From Flavobacterium sp. YJ01 (GTDB lineage Bacteria > Bacteroidota > Bacteroidia > Flavobacteriales > Flavobacteriaceae), in NCBI RefSeq assembly GCF_029320955.1, contig NZ_CP119757.1, forward strand, positions 5,419,845 through 5,483,844: a stretch of DNA of 64,000 bases, written 5' to 3'. Both the position numbers and the translations under genes were made by a program. Below, one piece after another: positions 26,775 through 36,006 of this stretch. The notes beneath the pieces were generated by a model. It did not search any database and had not been told where the DNA came from. It saw nothing but the letters and a program-made list of their open reading frames with translations. How positions within the stretch are numbered: position 1 is the stretch's first letter; each line of letters begins with the position of its first letter.

Positions 26775-27737
26775 ATGAAACATTGGATTGAAGCCGCAAG
26801 ATTGCGCACATTACCTTTATCCGTTTCTGGAATTATAGTTGGAAGTATTTACGCATTGTCTAATCCAACAGAAACTATTAACACGCCAACCGAAGTATTT
26901 AGCTGGAAAGTTTTTGGTTTCGCGCTATTAACAACATTGGGTTTGCAAGTATTATCCAATTTTGCGAATGATTATGGAGATGGAGTAAAAGGTACTGATA
27001 ACGCAGATCGAGTTGGGCCGCAGCGTGCTATACAAAGTGGCGTTATTACGCCTCAGGCAATGAAAAAAGCCATTATCATTACGTCGTTATTGACTTTATT
27101 ATCAGCCATAATCTTGATTTATTTTGCTTTCGGAAAAGACAATTTTGGTTACTCAATCTTTTTCTTATTGTTAGGAATTGCCGCAATTGTATCGGCAATT
27201 CGATATACAGTTGGAAATTCTGCTTACGGATATAGAGGATTTGGAGATGTATTTGTATTTGTTTTTTTTGGATTAGTAAGCACTTTAGGTGTTAACTTTT
27301 TGTATGCTAAAGAAATTGATCCGCTTTTAATTCTTCCAGCAATTTCAATTGGATTATTGAGTGTTGGAGTTTTAAACTTAAACAATATGCGCGATCAGGA
27401 ATCTGATAAAAAAGCAGGAAAAAATACAATTGTAGTGCAAATTGGAGCCGAAAATGCAAAAGTTTATCACTACACGTTAATAATTACTGCAATGATTTTA
27501 GTAATTGTTTTTGCTGTTTTGAGCGATTACAATTTTGATCAGTATCTGTTTTTATTGGCTTATATTCCATTAACAAAACATTTAATTACGGTTTATAAAA
27601 ATCAAAATCCAAAATTATTGGATCCAGAATTGAAAAAACTGGCACTAAGCACATTTTTACTTTCAATCTTATTGACAGTTTGTATGATCTCGTTGATTTC
27701 AGATATTATTGTAAACTTGTTTTTAGGAGGAAGATAA
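26775..27737 (+). CDS. menA: MenA, 1,4-dihydroxy-2-naphthoate polyprenyltransferase, 320 aa
   Basis: An integral membrane UbiA-family enzyme that attaches the polyprenyl tail to DHNA, giving demethylmenaquinone. It has about nine spans. The first Asp-rich motif is NDYGDGVKGTDNADRVGPQR and the second is NNMRDQESDKKAGKNT. The N-terminus WIEAARLRTLPLSVSGIIVG is typical of MenA, which separates it from the other UbiA protein at 9615. The hydrolase gene follows 29 bases later. Confidence 0.95.
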   Translation: MKHWIEAARLRTLPLSVSGIIVGSIYALSNPTETINTPTEVFSWKVFGFALLTTLGLQVLSNFANDYGDGVKGTDNADRVGPQRAIQSGVITPQAMKKAIIITSLLTLLSAIILIYFAFGKDNFGYSIFFLLLGIAAIVSAIRYTVGNSAYGYRGFGDVFVFVFFGLVSTLGVNFLYAKEIDPLLILPAISIGLLSVGVLNLNNMRDQESDKKAGKNTIVVQIGAENAKVYHYTLIITAMILVIVFAVLSDYNFDQYLFLLAYIPLTKHLITVYKNQNPKLLDPELKKLALSTFLLSILLTVCMISLISDIIVNLFLGGR

Positions 27738-27766
27738 AATACCACTAATTTTAAAAGGTAAAAAAA

Positions 27767-28444
27767 ATGAAAATTACATTTTACGGACACGCTTCATTAG
27801 GAATTGAAGTTGGAGGAAAAAATATTATTGTAGATCCTTTTATTACAGGAAATCCACAAGCCGCAGCAATCGATATTAATTCGCTAAAAGCAGATTACAT
27901 TTTACTGACACATGCACACGGCGACCACGTTTTAGACGTTGAAGCGATTGCAAAAAACACAAATGCAGTTATTGTTTCAAACGCAGAAATTGCAAGTTAT
28001 TATGCGAAGAAAGGTTTTAACTCGCACCCAATGAATCACGGCGGAAGCTGGAAATTCGATTTTGGAAATGTAAAATATGTAACTGCAATTCACTCAAGTA
28101 GTTTTCCAGACGGATCTTACGGCGGAAATCCTGGTGGATTTGTTATCGAAGGCGAGCACAAAAATATTTACATCGCTGGAGATACTGCGTTGACTTATGA
28201 TATGAAGTTAATTCCGCTTCGTACAGAATTAGATTTAGTAATTCTTCCAATTGGAGATAATTTCACAATGGACGTTGAAGATGCTATTATTGCTTCAGAT
28301 TTTGTAGAATGTGATAAAATTTTGGGTTACCATTTTGATACTTTTGGTTACATTGAAATCAATCACGAAGAAGCTATTCGTAAGTTTTTTGATAAAGGAA
28401 AAGATTTGATGCTTTTACAAATCGGAGAATCTATAGAATTATAA
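27767..28444 (+). CDS. Metallo-beta-lactamase-fold hydrolase (UPF0173), 225 aa
   Basis: The metal-binding motif THAHGDHVLD is at about 49-58, with further ligands in HPMNHGGSW, IAGDTALTYD and GYHFDTFGYI. Sequence and length match the UPF0173 metal-dependent hydrolase family (YtkL type), whose substrate is unknown. It lies between menA and menC on the same strand. MenA needs free DHNA, so a thioesterase must act between MenB and MenA, and a hydrolase in this position is a candidate. That is inference from position only. Confidence 0.85.
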   Translation: MKITFYGHASLGIEVGGKNIIVDPFITGNPQAAAIDINSLKADYILLTHAHGDHVLDVEAIAKNTNAVIVSNAEIASYYAKKGFNSHPMNHGGSWKFDFGNVKYVTAIHSSSFPDGSYGGNPGGFVIEGEHKNIYIAGDTALTYDMKLIPLRTELDLVILPIGDNFTMDVEDAIIASDFVECDKILGYHFDTFGYIEINHEEAIRKFFDKGKDLMLLQIGESIEL

Positions 28445-28464
28445 TAGAAACTACTTTTACTTTT

Positions 28465-28510
28465 GATTATCCTATTTTAAGGAATAAAAATTACCTAAAA
28501 TAGGATAATC
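28465..28510. repeat. Perfect palindrome after the hydrolase gene
   Basis: GATTATCCTATTTTA-A-GG (28465-28482) is mirrored by CC-TAAAATAGGATAATC (28494-28510). No T-run follows, so it is not a standard terminator. Confidence 0.6.
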
Positions 28511-28654
28511 ATCTAAAATATAATTTACCAGCTTCAATTAAATTATAAGCACTGAAGAAATTGGGACTAAGCGCTCAATCTTATAAGAAAGTTATTTGGC
28601 ACAATCTATGTTATTCATTTCGTGAAGTTTTTAAAATAAAAATCATTTTAATCT

Positions 28655-29893
28655 GTGAAATCTGTGGCAATTAAAACATCCTCACAAAATTCAACTTTCA
28701 AAAAAATAATACTGTCTCTTTTTATTGCTTTTTCTTTTAACGCTTTTGCTCAAAAAGATGGTTATTGGGACAAAGAGCGTGCTACAACCAAAGAAATTAT
28801 GGTTCCTGCGCGAGATAGAATTTCGATACCAACAGAAGATTTACCAGTTGGAACTACAGAAATCGTATATAGAATCACACTTTTAGATAAAAATCAAGAA
28901 ATGGCAAACAGTCTAGTTTCTTTATTAAAATCTATTCCAGATCCAACAGGAGTAAGTCAGGGATCTGCTGGAGCAGTTTTTTTGATGTCGAAAATTTCTG
29001 GAGATGATGAATGTACATATTCGATTTTTACCTCAAATGAAAATGCTAAAAAATACGTTGCAGATGGTAAAATAGACAAAGCATGTTACTCTCAGGCTGA
29101 ACCTGTTAGCAAAGACGCTAAAAGATTGTCGGTAAATAGATCTTCTTGCCTTAAAGAAAATATCAGCACTATTTGGTTTGGTTTTGAAAGTAAAAATTGG
29201 ATTTTAAGTCAAAAAGTGGTTTTAGAAGTTGTGCCTTGGGTTGACACCAAATTGAGCCGTGGCTGGAACCAAGACAATAAAAACGAAATTATAAGTTTGT
29301 GTAAAACTTCGACAATGGCTCAAAAAATGGCAAATTCAGACGATTTCTGTGTTTGTATTTTAAATAAAATTATGAAACAATATCGTTATGATGAGTTTCA
29401 GAAATTACTAGCTGTTGAAAAAACAAAAGTGTACAAAGATTTTGGGAATGCCTGTTATAAAGATGCTGATATTTCTAAAAATGTTTTCAATGATTTAAGA
29501 ACGCAAGCAGCTTCCCTAATAAAAACTCAAAAATACAATGAAGCAATTCCAAAATTAAACACAATTGTAAACGAAGGAAAAGCTACGGCATTAGATTACA
29601 GTTTATTAGGATATTGCTACATTTTGACAAAACAATATGCAAAAGCATTAAAAGTTTTATTAGAAGGCGAAAAACTAGATGATACCGAATTGATGATTAA
29701 ACTAAATTTGGCACATACTTATTTGGTGAGCGGTGATTACAGTTCGGCAAAAGCAATCTACAAAAAATACCAAACGCAAAACGTAACAGACAGTTTAAGC
29801 TGGGTTGCAAAAACAAAACTCGATTTTGCTGCATTTGAAAAAGCGGGACTTCCATCAAAAGATTTCGAAAGAATATTAAAATTGTATAATTAA
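28655..29893 (+). CDS. Exported TPR-repeat protein, 412 aa, GTG start
   Basis: The open frame begins after an in-frame TAA at 28649, and the only usable starts before the signal peptide are GTG at 28655 or 28664. The signal peptide is KKIILSLFIAFSFNAFAQ at about residues 17-33. The middle domain has many Cys and Trp residues and no known family. Residues of about 290-380 form two or three TPR units (AIPKLNTIVNEGKATALDYS; LGYCYILTKQYAKALKVLLE). The start region contains AATCTGTG and ATCTGTGGCAA words, common in Flavobacterium spacer repeats, so an original ATG may have been lost. Function is unknown. Confidence 0.7.
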   Translation: MKSVAIKTSSQNSTFKKIILSLFIAFSFNAFAQKDGYWDKERATTKEIMVPARDRISIPTEDLPVGTTEIVYRITLLDKNQEMANSLVSLLKSIPDPTGVSQGSAGAVFLMSKISGDDECTYSIFTSNENAKKYVADGKIDKACYSQAEPVSKDAKRLSVNRSSCLKENISTIWFGFESKNWILSQKVVLEVVPWVDTKLSRGWNQDNKNEIISLCKTSTMAQKMANSDDFCVCILNKIMKQYRYDEFQKLLAVEKTKVYKDFGNACYKDADISKNVFNDLRTQAASLIKTQKYNEAIPKLNTIVNEGKATALDYSLLGYCYILTKQYAKALKVLLEGEKLDDTELMIKLNLAHTYLVSGDYSSAKAIYKKYQTQNVTDSLSWVAKTKLDFAAFEKAGLPSKDFERILKLYN

Positions 29894-29975
29894 TTTTCTG
29901 AGATATGAAGCGTTTCTTAAAGTCTTTTTTAAGCTTAGCGACTTAGTATCTTAGCACTTAGCATCTTAAAAAAAA

Positions 29976-31037
29976 ATGAAAGCTTCTTACCATAAATATT
30001 TACTCAATTTTAAACGTCCTTCCGGAACTTCGAGAGGCGTTATGACCGAAAAAGAAACTTGGTTTATTATTCTGGAGGAAAATGGTAAAAAAGGAATTGG
30101 CGAATGCGGAATTTTAAGAGGTTTAAGCGCTGATGACCGCCCAGATTATGAAGAAAAACTAAAATGGACTTGTAATAATATTCATTTGGGAGAAACCGAA
30201 CTTTGGAATTCTTTATTAGAATTTCCGTCAATTCAGTTTGGTATCGAAATGGCTTTTCTATCTTTAAAAAGCGAAAATCCATATCTTTTATTTCCATCCG
30301 ATTTTACTAAACAAACAAGTTCTATTAACATAAATGGCTTAGTCTGGATGGGAGAAGCTTCTTTTATGAAAGAACAAATTGAAGAAAAATTAGCAACTGG
30401 TTTTAATTGTATAAAACTTAAAATTGGAGCGATTGATTTTCAAAAAGAACTTGAATTATTGCAGTTTATTAGAAGTCATTTTTCGCCAGAAGAAATTGAA
30501 ATTAGAGTCGATGCAAATGGTGCTTTTGATAAAAGTGAAGCTTTAGATAAATTAAATCAACTAAATCAATTTCAGCTTCATAGTATAGAACAGCCGATAA
30601 AGAAAGGTAACGTTTTAGAAATGGCTAAACTTTGCAAAGAAACGCCGTTTCCAATTGCTTTAGATGAAGAATTGATTGGCGTATTTTCATTCGAAGAAAA
30701 AGAAAAATTACTGCAAGAAATCAAACCACAATATATTATTTTGAAACCAAGTTTTATTGGCGGTTTCAAAGGAACAAAAGAATGGATAGATTTAGCAGAT
30801 AAATATAATATCGGCTGGTGGATTACTTCTGCTTTAGAAAGCAACATCGGACTGAACGCCATTTCTCAATGGACATTTACTTTAAATTCTAAAATGCCTC
30901 AAGGTTTAGGAACCGGAGCTTTATATACAAATAATATAGATTGTCCATTGGAAGTAATAAATGGACAACTTTGGTATAATTTAGAAAAAGAATGGGATTC
31001 TTTTTTTAAGGTTCAAAGTGACAGAGGTTCAAAGTAA
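29976..31037 (+). CDS. menC: MenC, o-succinylbenzoate synthase (enolase superfamily), 353 aa
   Basis: Enolase-superfamily motifs are present in order: KLKIGAIDF (KxK base) near 149, EIRVDANGAF (metal Asp) near 176, SIEQPI (metal Glu) near 203, ALDEELIG (third ligand) near 230 and YIILKPSFIGG (second catalytic Lys) near 254. The N-terminus with FKRPSGTSRGVMTEKETWF resembles flavobacterial MenC. It dehydrates SHCHC to o-succinylbenzoate. A dipeptide epimerase has the same fold, but the men context favours MenC. The usual downstream menE is missing; a palindromic repeat follows instead. Confidence 0.88.
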   Translation: MKASYHKYLLNFKRPSGTSRGVMTEKETWFIILEENGKKGIGECGILRGLSADDRPDYEEKLKWTCNNIHLGETELWNSLLEFPSIQFGIEMAFLSLKSENPYLLFPSDFTKQTSSININGLVWMGEASFMKEQIEEKLATGFNCIKLKIGAIDFQKELELLQFIRSHFSPEEIEIRVDANGAFDKSEALDKLNQLNQFQLHSIEQPIKKGNVLEMAKLCKETPFPIALDEELIGVFSFEEKEKLLQEIKPQYIILKPSFIGGFKGTKEWIDLADKYNIGWWITSALESNIGLNAISQWTFTLNSKMPQGLGTGALYTNNIDCPLEVINGQLWYNLEKEWDSFFKVQSDRGSK

Positions 31038-31115
31038 CAAAGGTTCGAAGGTGCAGAGGTTTAAAACTACGTGCGTTTTTTTATGATTTTAGATAAGAGA
31101 GAAATTAAATGAAAG

Positions 31116-31171
31116 AAGGGACAGAGTCTAACACAAAAGAGAAAACTTTGTCTCTTTGTAACTCTGTCCCT
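31116..31171. repeat. Imperfect palindrome at the menC / HHH-protein border
   Basis: AGGGACAGAGT (31117-31127) is mirrored by ACTCTGTCCCT (31161-31171), with partly paired AAAGAGA and TCTCTTT inside. The preceding bases (31007-31060) carry GGTTCAAAG words, a spacer repeat type that also occurs at 18541-18580. Confidence 0.5.
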
Positions 31172-31183
31172 CTGAACCTATAT

Positions 31184-31729
31184 TTACTCTTTTCCACCTA
31201 AAAGACTGTCTTGCCAATCTTTTAATTCCTGCCATTTTCCTTGATAAGCCAATAAAGCTTGTCTTGCCCAAGTACTTGGATTATGTATGGCATAATTTTC
31301 TCCACCAGAATCCAAAATAGATTGCAATTTTTCAGTTGATGCTTGAGATAATTCATGCCAAGTTTTGATTCCTGCATTATTAAATAAAGCTTCTATTTTT
31401 GGTCCGATTCCTTCAACAATTTTCAAATCGTTTTCTTTTATTTTTTTGCCTAAAACATTTGCTGCCAAAGTGGCATCGAACGGAATTAGAGTTGGAGCAG
31501 CTGCCGCAAATGACTGAGTTGTTACTTTTGCTTTTGCTGCCAAATCTGCTTCTAAAGTAGCAATTCTAGCGTTTAAATTTTTAGTATTTGCTTTGCATGC
31601 ATCTAAATCAGCTTGTAAAGACAATGCTAACGAATCATCATTTTTTGAATTCATTTTTCCTAGTAAATAACCTAAAATTCCACATATAAGGCCTACTAGA
31701 GCAGGTATTAAGATACAAGGTATGTTCAT
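31184..31729 (-). CDS. Membrane-anchored helix-hairpin-helix protein, 181 aa
   Basis: One N-terminal span (PCILIPALVGLICGILGYLL) is followed by a coiled-coil region at about 38-70 (DLDACKANTKNLNARIATLE) and a C-terminal domain with LKIVEGIGPKIEALFNNAGI, a helix-hairpin-helix motif of the flap-endonuclease-like type also found in ribosomal L21-like add-ons. It probably binds DNA or another protein near the inner membrane. It lies 17 bases after the OmpA gene and should be co-transcribed with it. Confidence 0.75.
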   Translation of the reverse strand: MNIPCILIPALVGLICGILGYLLGKMNSKNDDSLALSLQADLDACKANTKNLNARIATLEADLAAKAKVTTQSFAAAAPTLIPFDATLAANVLGKKIKENDLKIVEGIGPKIEALFNNAGIKTWHELSQASTEKLQSILDSGGENYAIHNPSTWARQALLAYQGKWQELKDWQDSLLGGKE

Positions 31730-31745
31730 GATCGTATGTTTTTAA

Positions 31746-32657
31746 TTATTTAATTGTAATGACTGTTCTTCGGTTTGTTGCTTTTCCTTCAGAAGTATTG
31801 TTATCGCCAATAGGTTCATCTGGACCTTTAGATTGCGTTTCAATTCTTGCCGCATCAATACCGTTTTTAGAAAGATAATTTTTAGAAAAATCAGCTCTTT
31901 TTTGACCTAAAATGATGTTAGAATCACGATTTCCTACATTGTCTGAATGCCCTACAACTAGAACAACAGCATCTTTAACTTGTTCTAGATATTGAGAAAT
32001 TGCAGTGATTTTTTGCTTTTCTGCATCACTTAAATTTAGTCGGGATTGATTTGTATTAAAATGAAGAACTAACGGATCTGCATTAATTTTATCTCTTAAT
32101 GCACTCGATTCGTTACTAACGGTTGAAGTAGAGTCGATTGTATCAAATGAATAATCAGCAGGTCCAAGAAGAGTATCTGCACTCATTTTCCATTTCTCTA
32201 GAATTTCTCCTTTTGTATTAAATTGATTTTCTGACATTCCTTTTGAAACAAAATAATTCTTGACATCATTTGCTCTAGCTAAACCTAGATTTTCAAAAGT
32301 CGTGGTATTCTTTTCGTCAGATGTGGCATAACCGGTTATTGTCACTTTTTGTTTCGGGTTTGAAGACAAGAAAGCTTTCAATTTTTCGATACCAGTTGTT
32401 ACAGAATCGCTTACAGGCATTACGAGAATGGCGCTGTTTTTAAGGAACTTGAGATTATCATGTGTCTGATATTCAATTCCCGAACCATTTAATACAAACG
32501 GAACAAAATTTGGCTCTTGAACAGCTGGGGAAACTATTTTAGGAGCATCATCAGTTGTTGTTTTGTCAGAGCAGTTGCAGCAGAATTTTAGGTATAAAAA
32601 TGTACCTAAAATAATGGTTATCGCAATGCCTAATAGATAAAGTGCTTTTTTAGACAT
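31746..32657 (-). CDS. OmpA-family protein with two OmpA-like domains, 303 aa
   Basis: An N-terminal span (YLLGIAITIILGTFLYL) is followed by CCNCSDK. Residues of about 70-155 form a degenerate OmpA-like unit (KQKVTITGYATSDEKNTTTF; LARANDVKNYFVSKGMSENQ). A complete OmpA domain occupies about 190-302 with VVLVVGHSDNVGNRDSN and GQKRADFSKNYLSKNGIDAA, which binds peptidoglycan. The duplication suggests an anchor to the cell wall from the inner membrane side rather than a porin, because there is no barrel. A TAAATTTG -7 element lies at 32680-32687. Confidence 0.82.
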   Translation of the reverse strand: MSKKALYLLGIAITIILGTFLYLKFCCNCSDKTTTDDAPKIVSPAVQEPNFVPFVLNGSGIEYQTHDNLKFLKNSAILVMPVSDSVTTGIEKLKAFLSSNPKQKVTITGYATSDEKNTTTFENLGLARANDVKNYFVSKGMSENQFNTKGEILEKWKMSADTLLGPADYSFDTIDSTSTVSNESSALRDKINADPLVLHFNTNQSRLNLSDAEKQKITAISQYLEQVKDAVVLVVGHSDNVGNRDSNIILGQKRADFSKNYLSKNGIDAARIETQSKGPDEPIGDNNTSEGKATNRRTVITIK

Positions 32658-32841
32658 AGATGATGAGTTTAGATTCTCTCAAATTTAACTAAAAAATTAA
32701 TAGGTAACGTATTAATAATCAGTTATTTTAATGTTTTGGTTTTGTTTTTCAAAAATTGAATTAACATATTTTTGATTTTGTTGTTTTACAACCTCTTAAT
32801 TTAAATGAGTAACTTGCATAAAAAATAATTCAAATCAAAAA

Positions 32842-33315
32842 ATGGTCGAAATAGAAAGAAAATTTCTGGTAAAATCTGACGACTTTAAAACTCAAGCTTT
32901 TGCACAGAATAAAATTGCTCAAGGTTATTTAAGTTCTGTTCCTGAGCGTACTGTTAGAGTTAGGATTAAAGGTCATAAAGGCTTTATAACTATAAAAGGA
33001 ATAGGTCAAAACAGCGGTATGTCTCGTTTTGAATGGGAAAATGAAATTCCGCTAGATGAAGCGCAAGAGCTTTTGAAACTTTGCGAAAAAGGAAAAATCG
33101 AAAAGACTCGGTACGAAATTAAAGCAGGAATTCATGTTTATGAAGTTGACGAGTTTTATGGAGAAAACGAAGGTTTAGTTATGGCAGAAATTGAATTAAA
33201 TTCTGAAGATGAAGTTTTTGAGAAACCTGAATGGCTTGGTGAAGAAGTAACAAACGATCAAAGATATTATAACGCCTATTTAAGTAAAAATCCTTTTAAA
33301 GACTGGCAAAAATAA
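32842..33315 (+). CDS. CYTH-domain triphosphatase-like protein, 157 aa
   Basis: The ExExK signature is at the extreme N-terminus (VEIERKFLV), and the basic/acidic strands of a triphosphate tunnel follow (RTVRVRIKGHKGFITIKG; YEVDEFYGENEGLVMAEIEL). Bacterial members of this size hydrolyse triphosphate or act on nucleotides; adenylate cyclase activity is possible but less likely. It is followed by the YpdA-like gene after one base, an operon of two. Confidence 0.88.
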   Translation: MVEIERKFLVKSDDFKTQAFAQNKIAQGYLSSVPERTVRVRIKGHKGFITIKGIGQNSGMSRFEWENEIPLDEAQELLKLCEKGKIEKTRYEIKAGIHVYEVDEFYGENEGLVMAEIELNSEDEVFEKPEWLGEEVTNDQRYYNAYLSKNPFKDWQK

Positions 33316-33316
33316 A

Positions 33317-34285
33317 ATGACAGAATCAACATACGACATTATTATTGTAGGAGGCGGACCAATTGGTCTGGCTTGTGCGATAGAAGCAGAAAAGAAAAAT
33401 CTAAAATATTTAATTATTGAAAAAGGAGCGATTGTAAACAGCATTTTCAATTATCCGTTGTACATGACTTTTTTTTCAACAGCAGAAAGATTAGAAATTG
33501 GCGAAATCCCATTTAATTGTTTAGCGCCAAAACCTGGGCGTCAAGAAGCTTTAGAATATTACAGAAATATCCATCGTTATTTTAAATTTAATATCAATTT
33601 GTTTGAAAAAGTAATCGATGTTCAAAAAGAAAAAGGTGTTTTTCAAATTAAAACCGATAAGCAAAACTATTCATCTAAAAATGTGGTGATTGCAACTGGA
33701 TTTTATGATATTCCGATTGAAATGAATGTTTTAGGAGAAAGCCTTCCAAAAGTTCGTCATTATTATAAAGAAGCTCACGAATATGCTTTTAGAAAAGTTC
33801 TAGTTGTGGGAGCCAATAATTCTTCAGTAGATGCGGCTTTGGAATGTTGGAGAAAAGGAGCCGAGGTTACAATGGTTATTCGTAAAAACGAAATCAACAA
33901 TCGTGTGAAATATTGGGTAAAACCAGATATCGAAAACCGAATTGAAGAGGGAAGCATCAAAGCTTATTTTGAATCTAATATTACTGAAATCAGAGAAAAT
34001 GAGGTTGATATTGAAACTCCAAAGGGCAAAATTACAATTGAAAATGATTTCGTGTTGGCTTTAACAGGCTATAAACCAGATTTAAATTTCTTAGAAAACA
34101 TCGGAATCCAACTTTCTGATGATGACTTAAAAATTCCAAATTACAATCCTGAAACCATGGAAACAAATATTGAAGGATTATTTCTTGCAGGCGTTGTCTG
34201 CGGCGGAATGCAAACACATAAGTGGTTTATTGAAAATTCAAGAATTCACGCCAGTATGATTGTGGATTATATTACTTCTAAGTAA
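33317..34285 (+). CDS. YpdA-family FAD/NAD(P)-dependent bacillithiol disulfide reductase-like, 322 aa
   Basis: FAD-binding IIIVGGGPIGLACAIEAEKK at the N-terminus, NAD(P)-binding VLVVGANNSSVDAALECWRK in the middle and the C-terminal FAD motif EGLFLAGVVCGGMQ define a two-dinucleotide-binding flavoprotein. YpdA members lack the CxxC of thioredoxin reductase, as here, and reduce bacillithiol disulfide in species that make bacillithiol. Bshx genes are not in the window. Coupled with the CYTH gene. Confidence 0.85.
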   Translation: MTESTYDIIIVGGGPIGLACAIEAEKKNLKYLIIEKGAIVNSIFNYPLYMTFFSTAERLEIGEIPFNCLAPKPGRQEALEYYRNIHRYFKFNINLFEKVIDVQKEKGVFQIKTDKQNYSSKNVVIATGFYDIPIEMNVLGESLPKVRHYYKEAHEYAFRKVLVVGANNSSVDAALECWRKGAEVTMVIRKNEINNRVKYWVKPDIENRIEEGSIKAYFESNITEIRENEVDIETPKGKITIENDFVLALTGYKPDLNFLENIGIQLSDDDLKIPNYNPETMETNIEGLFLAGVVCGGMQTHKWFIENSRIHASMIVDYITSK

Positions 34286-34294
34286 AAAAAGTTA

Positions 34295-34406
34295 GCCACG
34301 AATTACACCAATTTACACGAATTAATTTTATTAGTGTGAGTGAAATTAAAAAAGTATAAATCTCGACTCCTTAAAAAAATTAGTGTAAATTGGTGTAATT
34401 CGTGGC
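34295..34406. repeat. Long inverted repeat between convergent genes
   Basis: The left arm starts GCCACGAATTACACCAATTT (34295) and the right arm ends AAATTGGTGTAATTCGTGGC (34406), about 24 matching bases, with a 55-60 base centre. It lies between the convergent YpdA and SelO genes and has no coding potential. Confidence 0.7.
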
Positions 34407-34416
34407 AAAAAAACTT

Positions 34417-35985
34417 TTATGAACTACAAGAAAGCATTGAACAGCCTACTTTGGTTCTTGCCCAATCTGGACGTTTGGCAAACCATTTTTCAGATTCAGG
34501 TTGTTCATCGTACGGATTTTTTAAAAGCTGAAATAATTCATCAACTAAAGAATAATCTTCTTTATCTGCTGCGTCAATTGCTAATTGCGCCATATAATTT
34601 CGCAAAACATATTTCGGATTTATAAGATTCATTTTTGAAGCGCGTTCTTCATCAGAAAACGTTTCAGCGTTTAATCTTTTTAAATAAACCGAAAGCCATT
34701 TTTGCCATGCTTCAAGATTTTTATCTTTAATTTCTTCTGGCAAATAAAATGCGTATTCAATTTTTTCGAACGCTTGTTCAACAGAATCTTGTTTTTTAAT
34801 TTGGCTTAGATTTCTAAAAAAGATTGTCATATCGGTTTCTGATAATTGGAGAATTTCTTCTAAACCTTTAATGATTTTATCATCAGTTTCACTTGAAATG
34901 AATATCCCTAATTTACTTAAAAACATCACTTTGTAATCTTCTTCAAAATCAATTATAAAAGAATCTAATATCTTTTCTAAAGGAGCAGCTTCATTAATTA
35001 ATGGATAAAGTGCGTTGGCCAATTGAAACAAATTCCATTGAGCGACTTGAGGCTGATTTCCGAAACGATATCTTCTATTTTGGCTGTCTGTTGTATTTGG
35101 AGTCCAATCTGGATCGTAATTTTCTAACCAGCCATAAGGACCATAATCGATTGTAATTCCATGAATCGACATATTATCGGTATTCATTACGCCATGAACA
35201 AAACCAACACGTTGCCAATGCAAAATCATTTCACGAGTTGTATCGGCAACTTTCTTGAAAAATTGCAAATATTGTTCTTTTGGTTCACCAGTAATTTCAG
35301 GAAAATAATGTTTGATTGTAAACTCAACAAATTGCTTTAAATTTTTTAATTCATTTCTGGCAGTAAGCATTTCAAAACTTCCAAAACGAATAAAAGAAGG
35401 CGCAACTCTACAAACAATTGCTCCTTTTTCGTATGCAGGATTTCCGTTATACAAAATATCTCTTAAAACCTGATCTCCAGAAAGAATCAGTGAAAGCGAT
35501 CGAGTAGTAGGAACACCTAAATTATGCATTGCTTCGGCGCATAAATATTCTCTAATGGATGAGCGCAAAACAGCTAAACCATCTGCGGTTCTAGAATATG
35601 GCGTTTTTCCAGCACCTTTTAATTGAAGCGTAAAAAACTGATTATTGTTTTCAACTTCAGTTAGATTAATTGCTCGTCCATCGCCTAATTGTCCAGCCCA
35701 ATTTCCAAATTGATGTCCCGCATAACACATCGCATAAGGCTGTGTTTCAGGATGAATTTCTTTTCCTGAAAAAGTATTCAAAAATTCTTCAGACTGAATT
35801 TCATCTTTAGAAATCCCAACCAATTCAGCAACTTCTTCTGAAGCATGAATTAATTTTGGATTGGAAGGTTTTGTCGGATTTACATAAGAAAATAGCGTAT
35901 TTTTTACCTGACGAATTTCATTTGTCAAATCTGGATCAGCTGGTAATTCTGTTGTAAATCGATTATTTATTTTAAGATTTTTCAT
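34417..35985 (-). CDS. selO: SelO (YdiU) family protein adenylyltransferase, 522 aa
   Basis: A pseudokinase-fold enzyme that transfers AMP to protein Ser/Thr/Tyr. Marks are CYAGHQFGNWAGQLGDGRAI (glycine-rich loop), KGAGKTPYSRTADGLAVLRS (the Lys), VGFVHGVMNTDNMSIHGITI (catalytic and Asn/Asp residues) and DYGPYGWLENYD. It ends with the conserved redox tail GCSMLSCSS. Length agrees with bacterial SelO. In E. coli it responds to oxidative stress; MsrA is its next neighbour on the same strand. Confidence 0.93.
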   Translation of the reverse strand: MKNLKINNRFTTELPADPDLTNEIRQVKNTLFSYVNPTKPSNPKLIHASEEVAELVGISKDEIQSEEFLNTFSGKEIHPETQPYAMCYAGHQFGNWAGQLGDGRAINLTEVENNNQFFTLQLKGAGKTPYSRTADGLAVLRSSIREYLCAEAMHNLGVPTTRSLSLILSGDQVLRDILYNGNPAYEKGAIVCRVAPSFIRFGSFEMLTARNELKNLKQFVEFTIKHYFPEITGEPKEQYLQFFKKVADTTREMILHWQRVGFVHGVMNTDNMSIHGITIDYGPYGWLENYDPDWTPNTTDSQNRRYRFGNQPQVAQWNLFQLANALYPLINEAAPLEKILDSFIIDFEEDYKVMFLSKLGIFISSETDDKIIKGLEEILQLSETDMTIFFRNLSQIKKQDSVEQAFEKIEYAFYLPEEIKDKNLEAWQKWLSVYLKRLNAETFSDEERASKMNLINPKYVLRNYMAQLAIDAADKEDYSLVDELFQLLKNPYDEQPESEKWFAKRPDWARTKVGCSMLSCSS

Positions 35986-36006
35986 TTTGTTTTATTTCTT
36001 TTTTTT

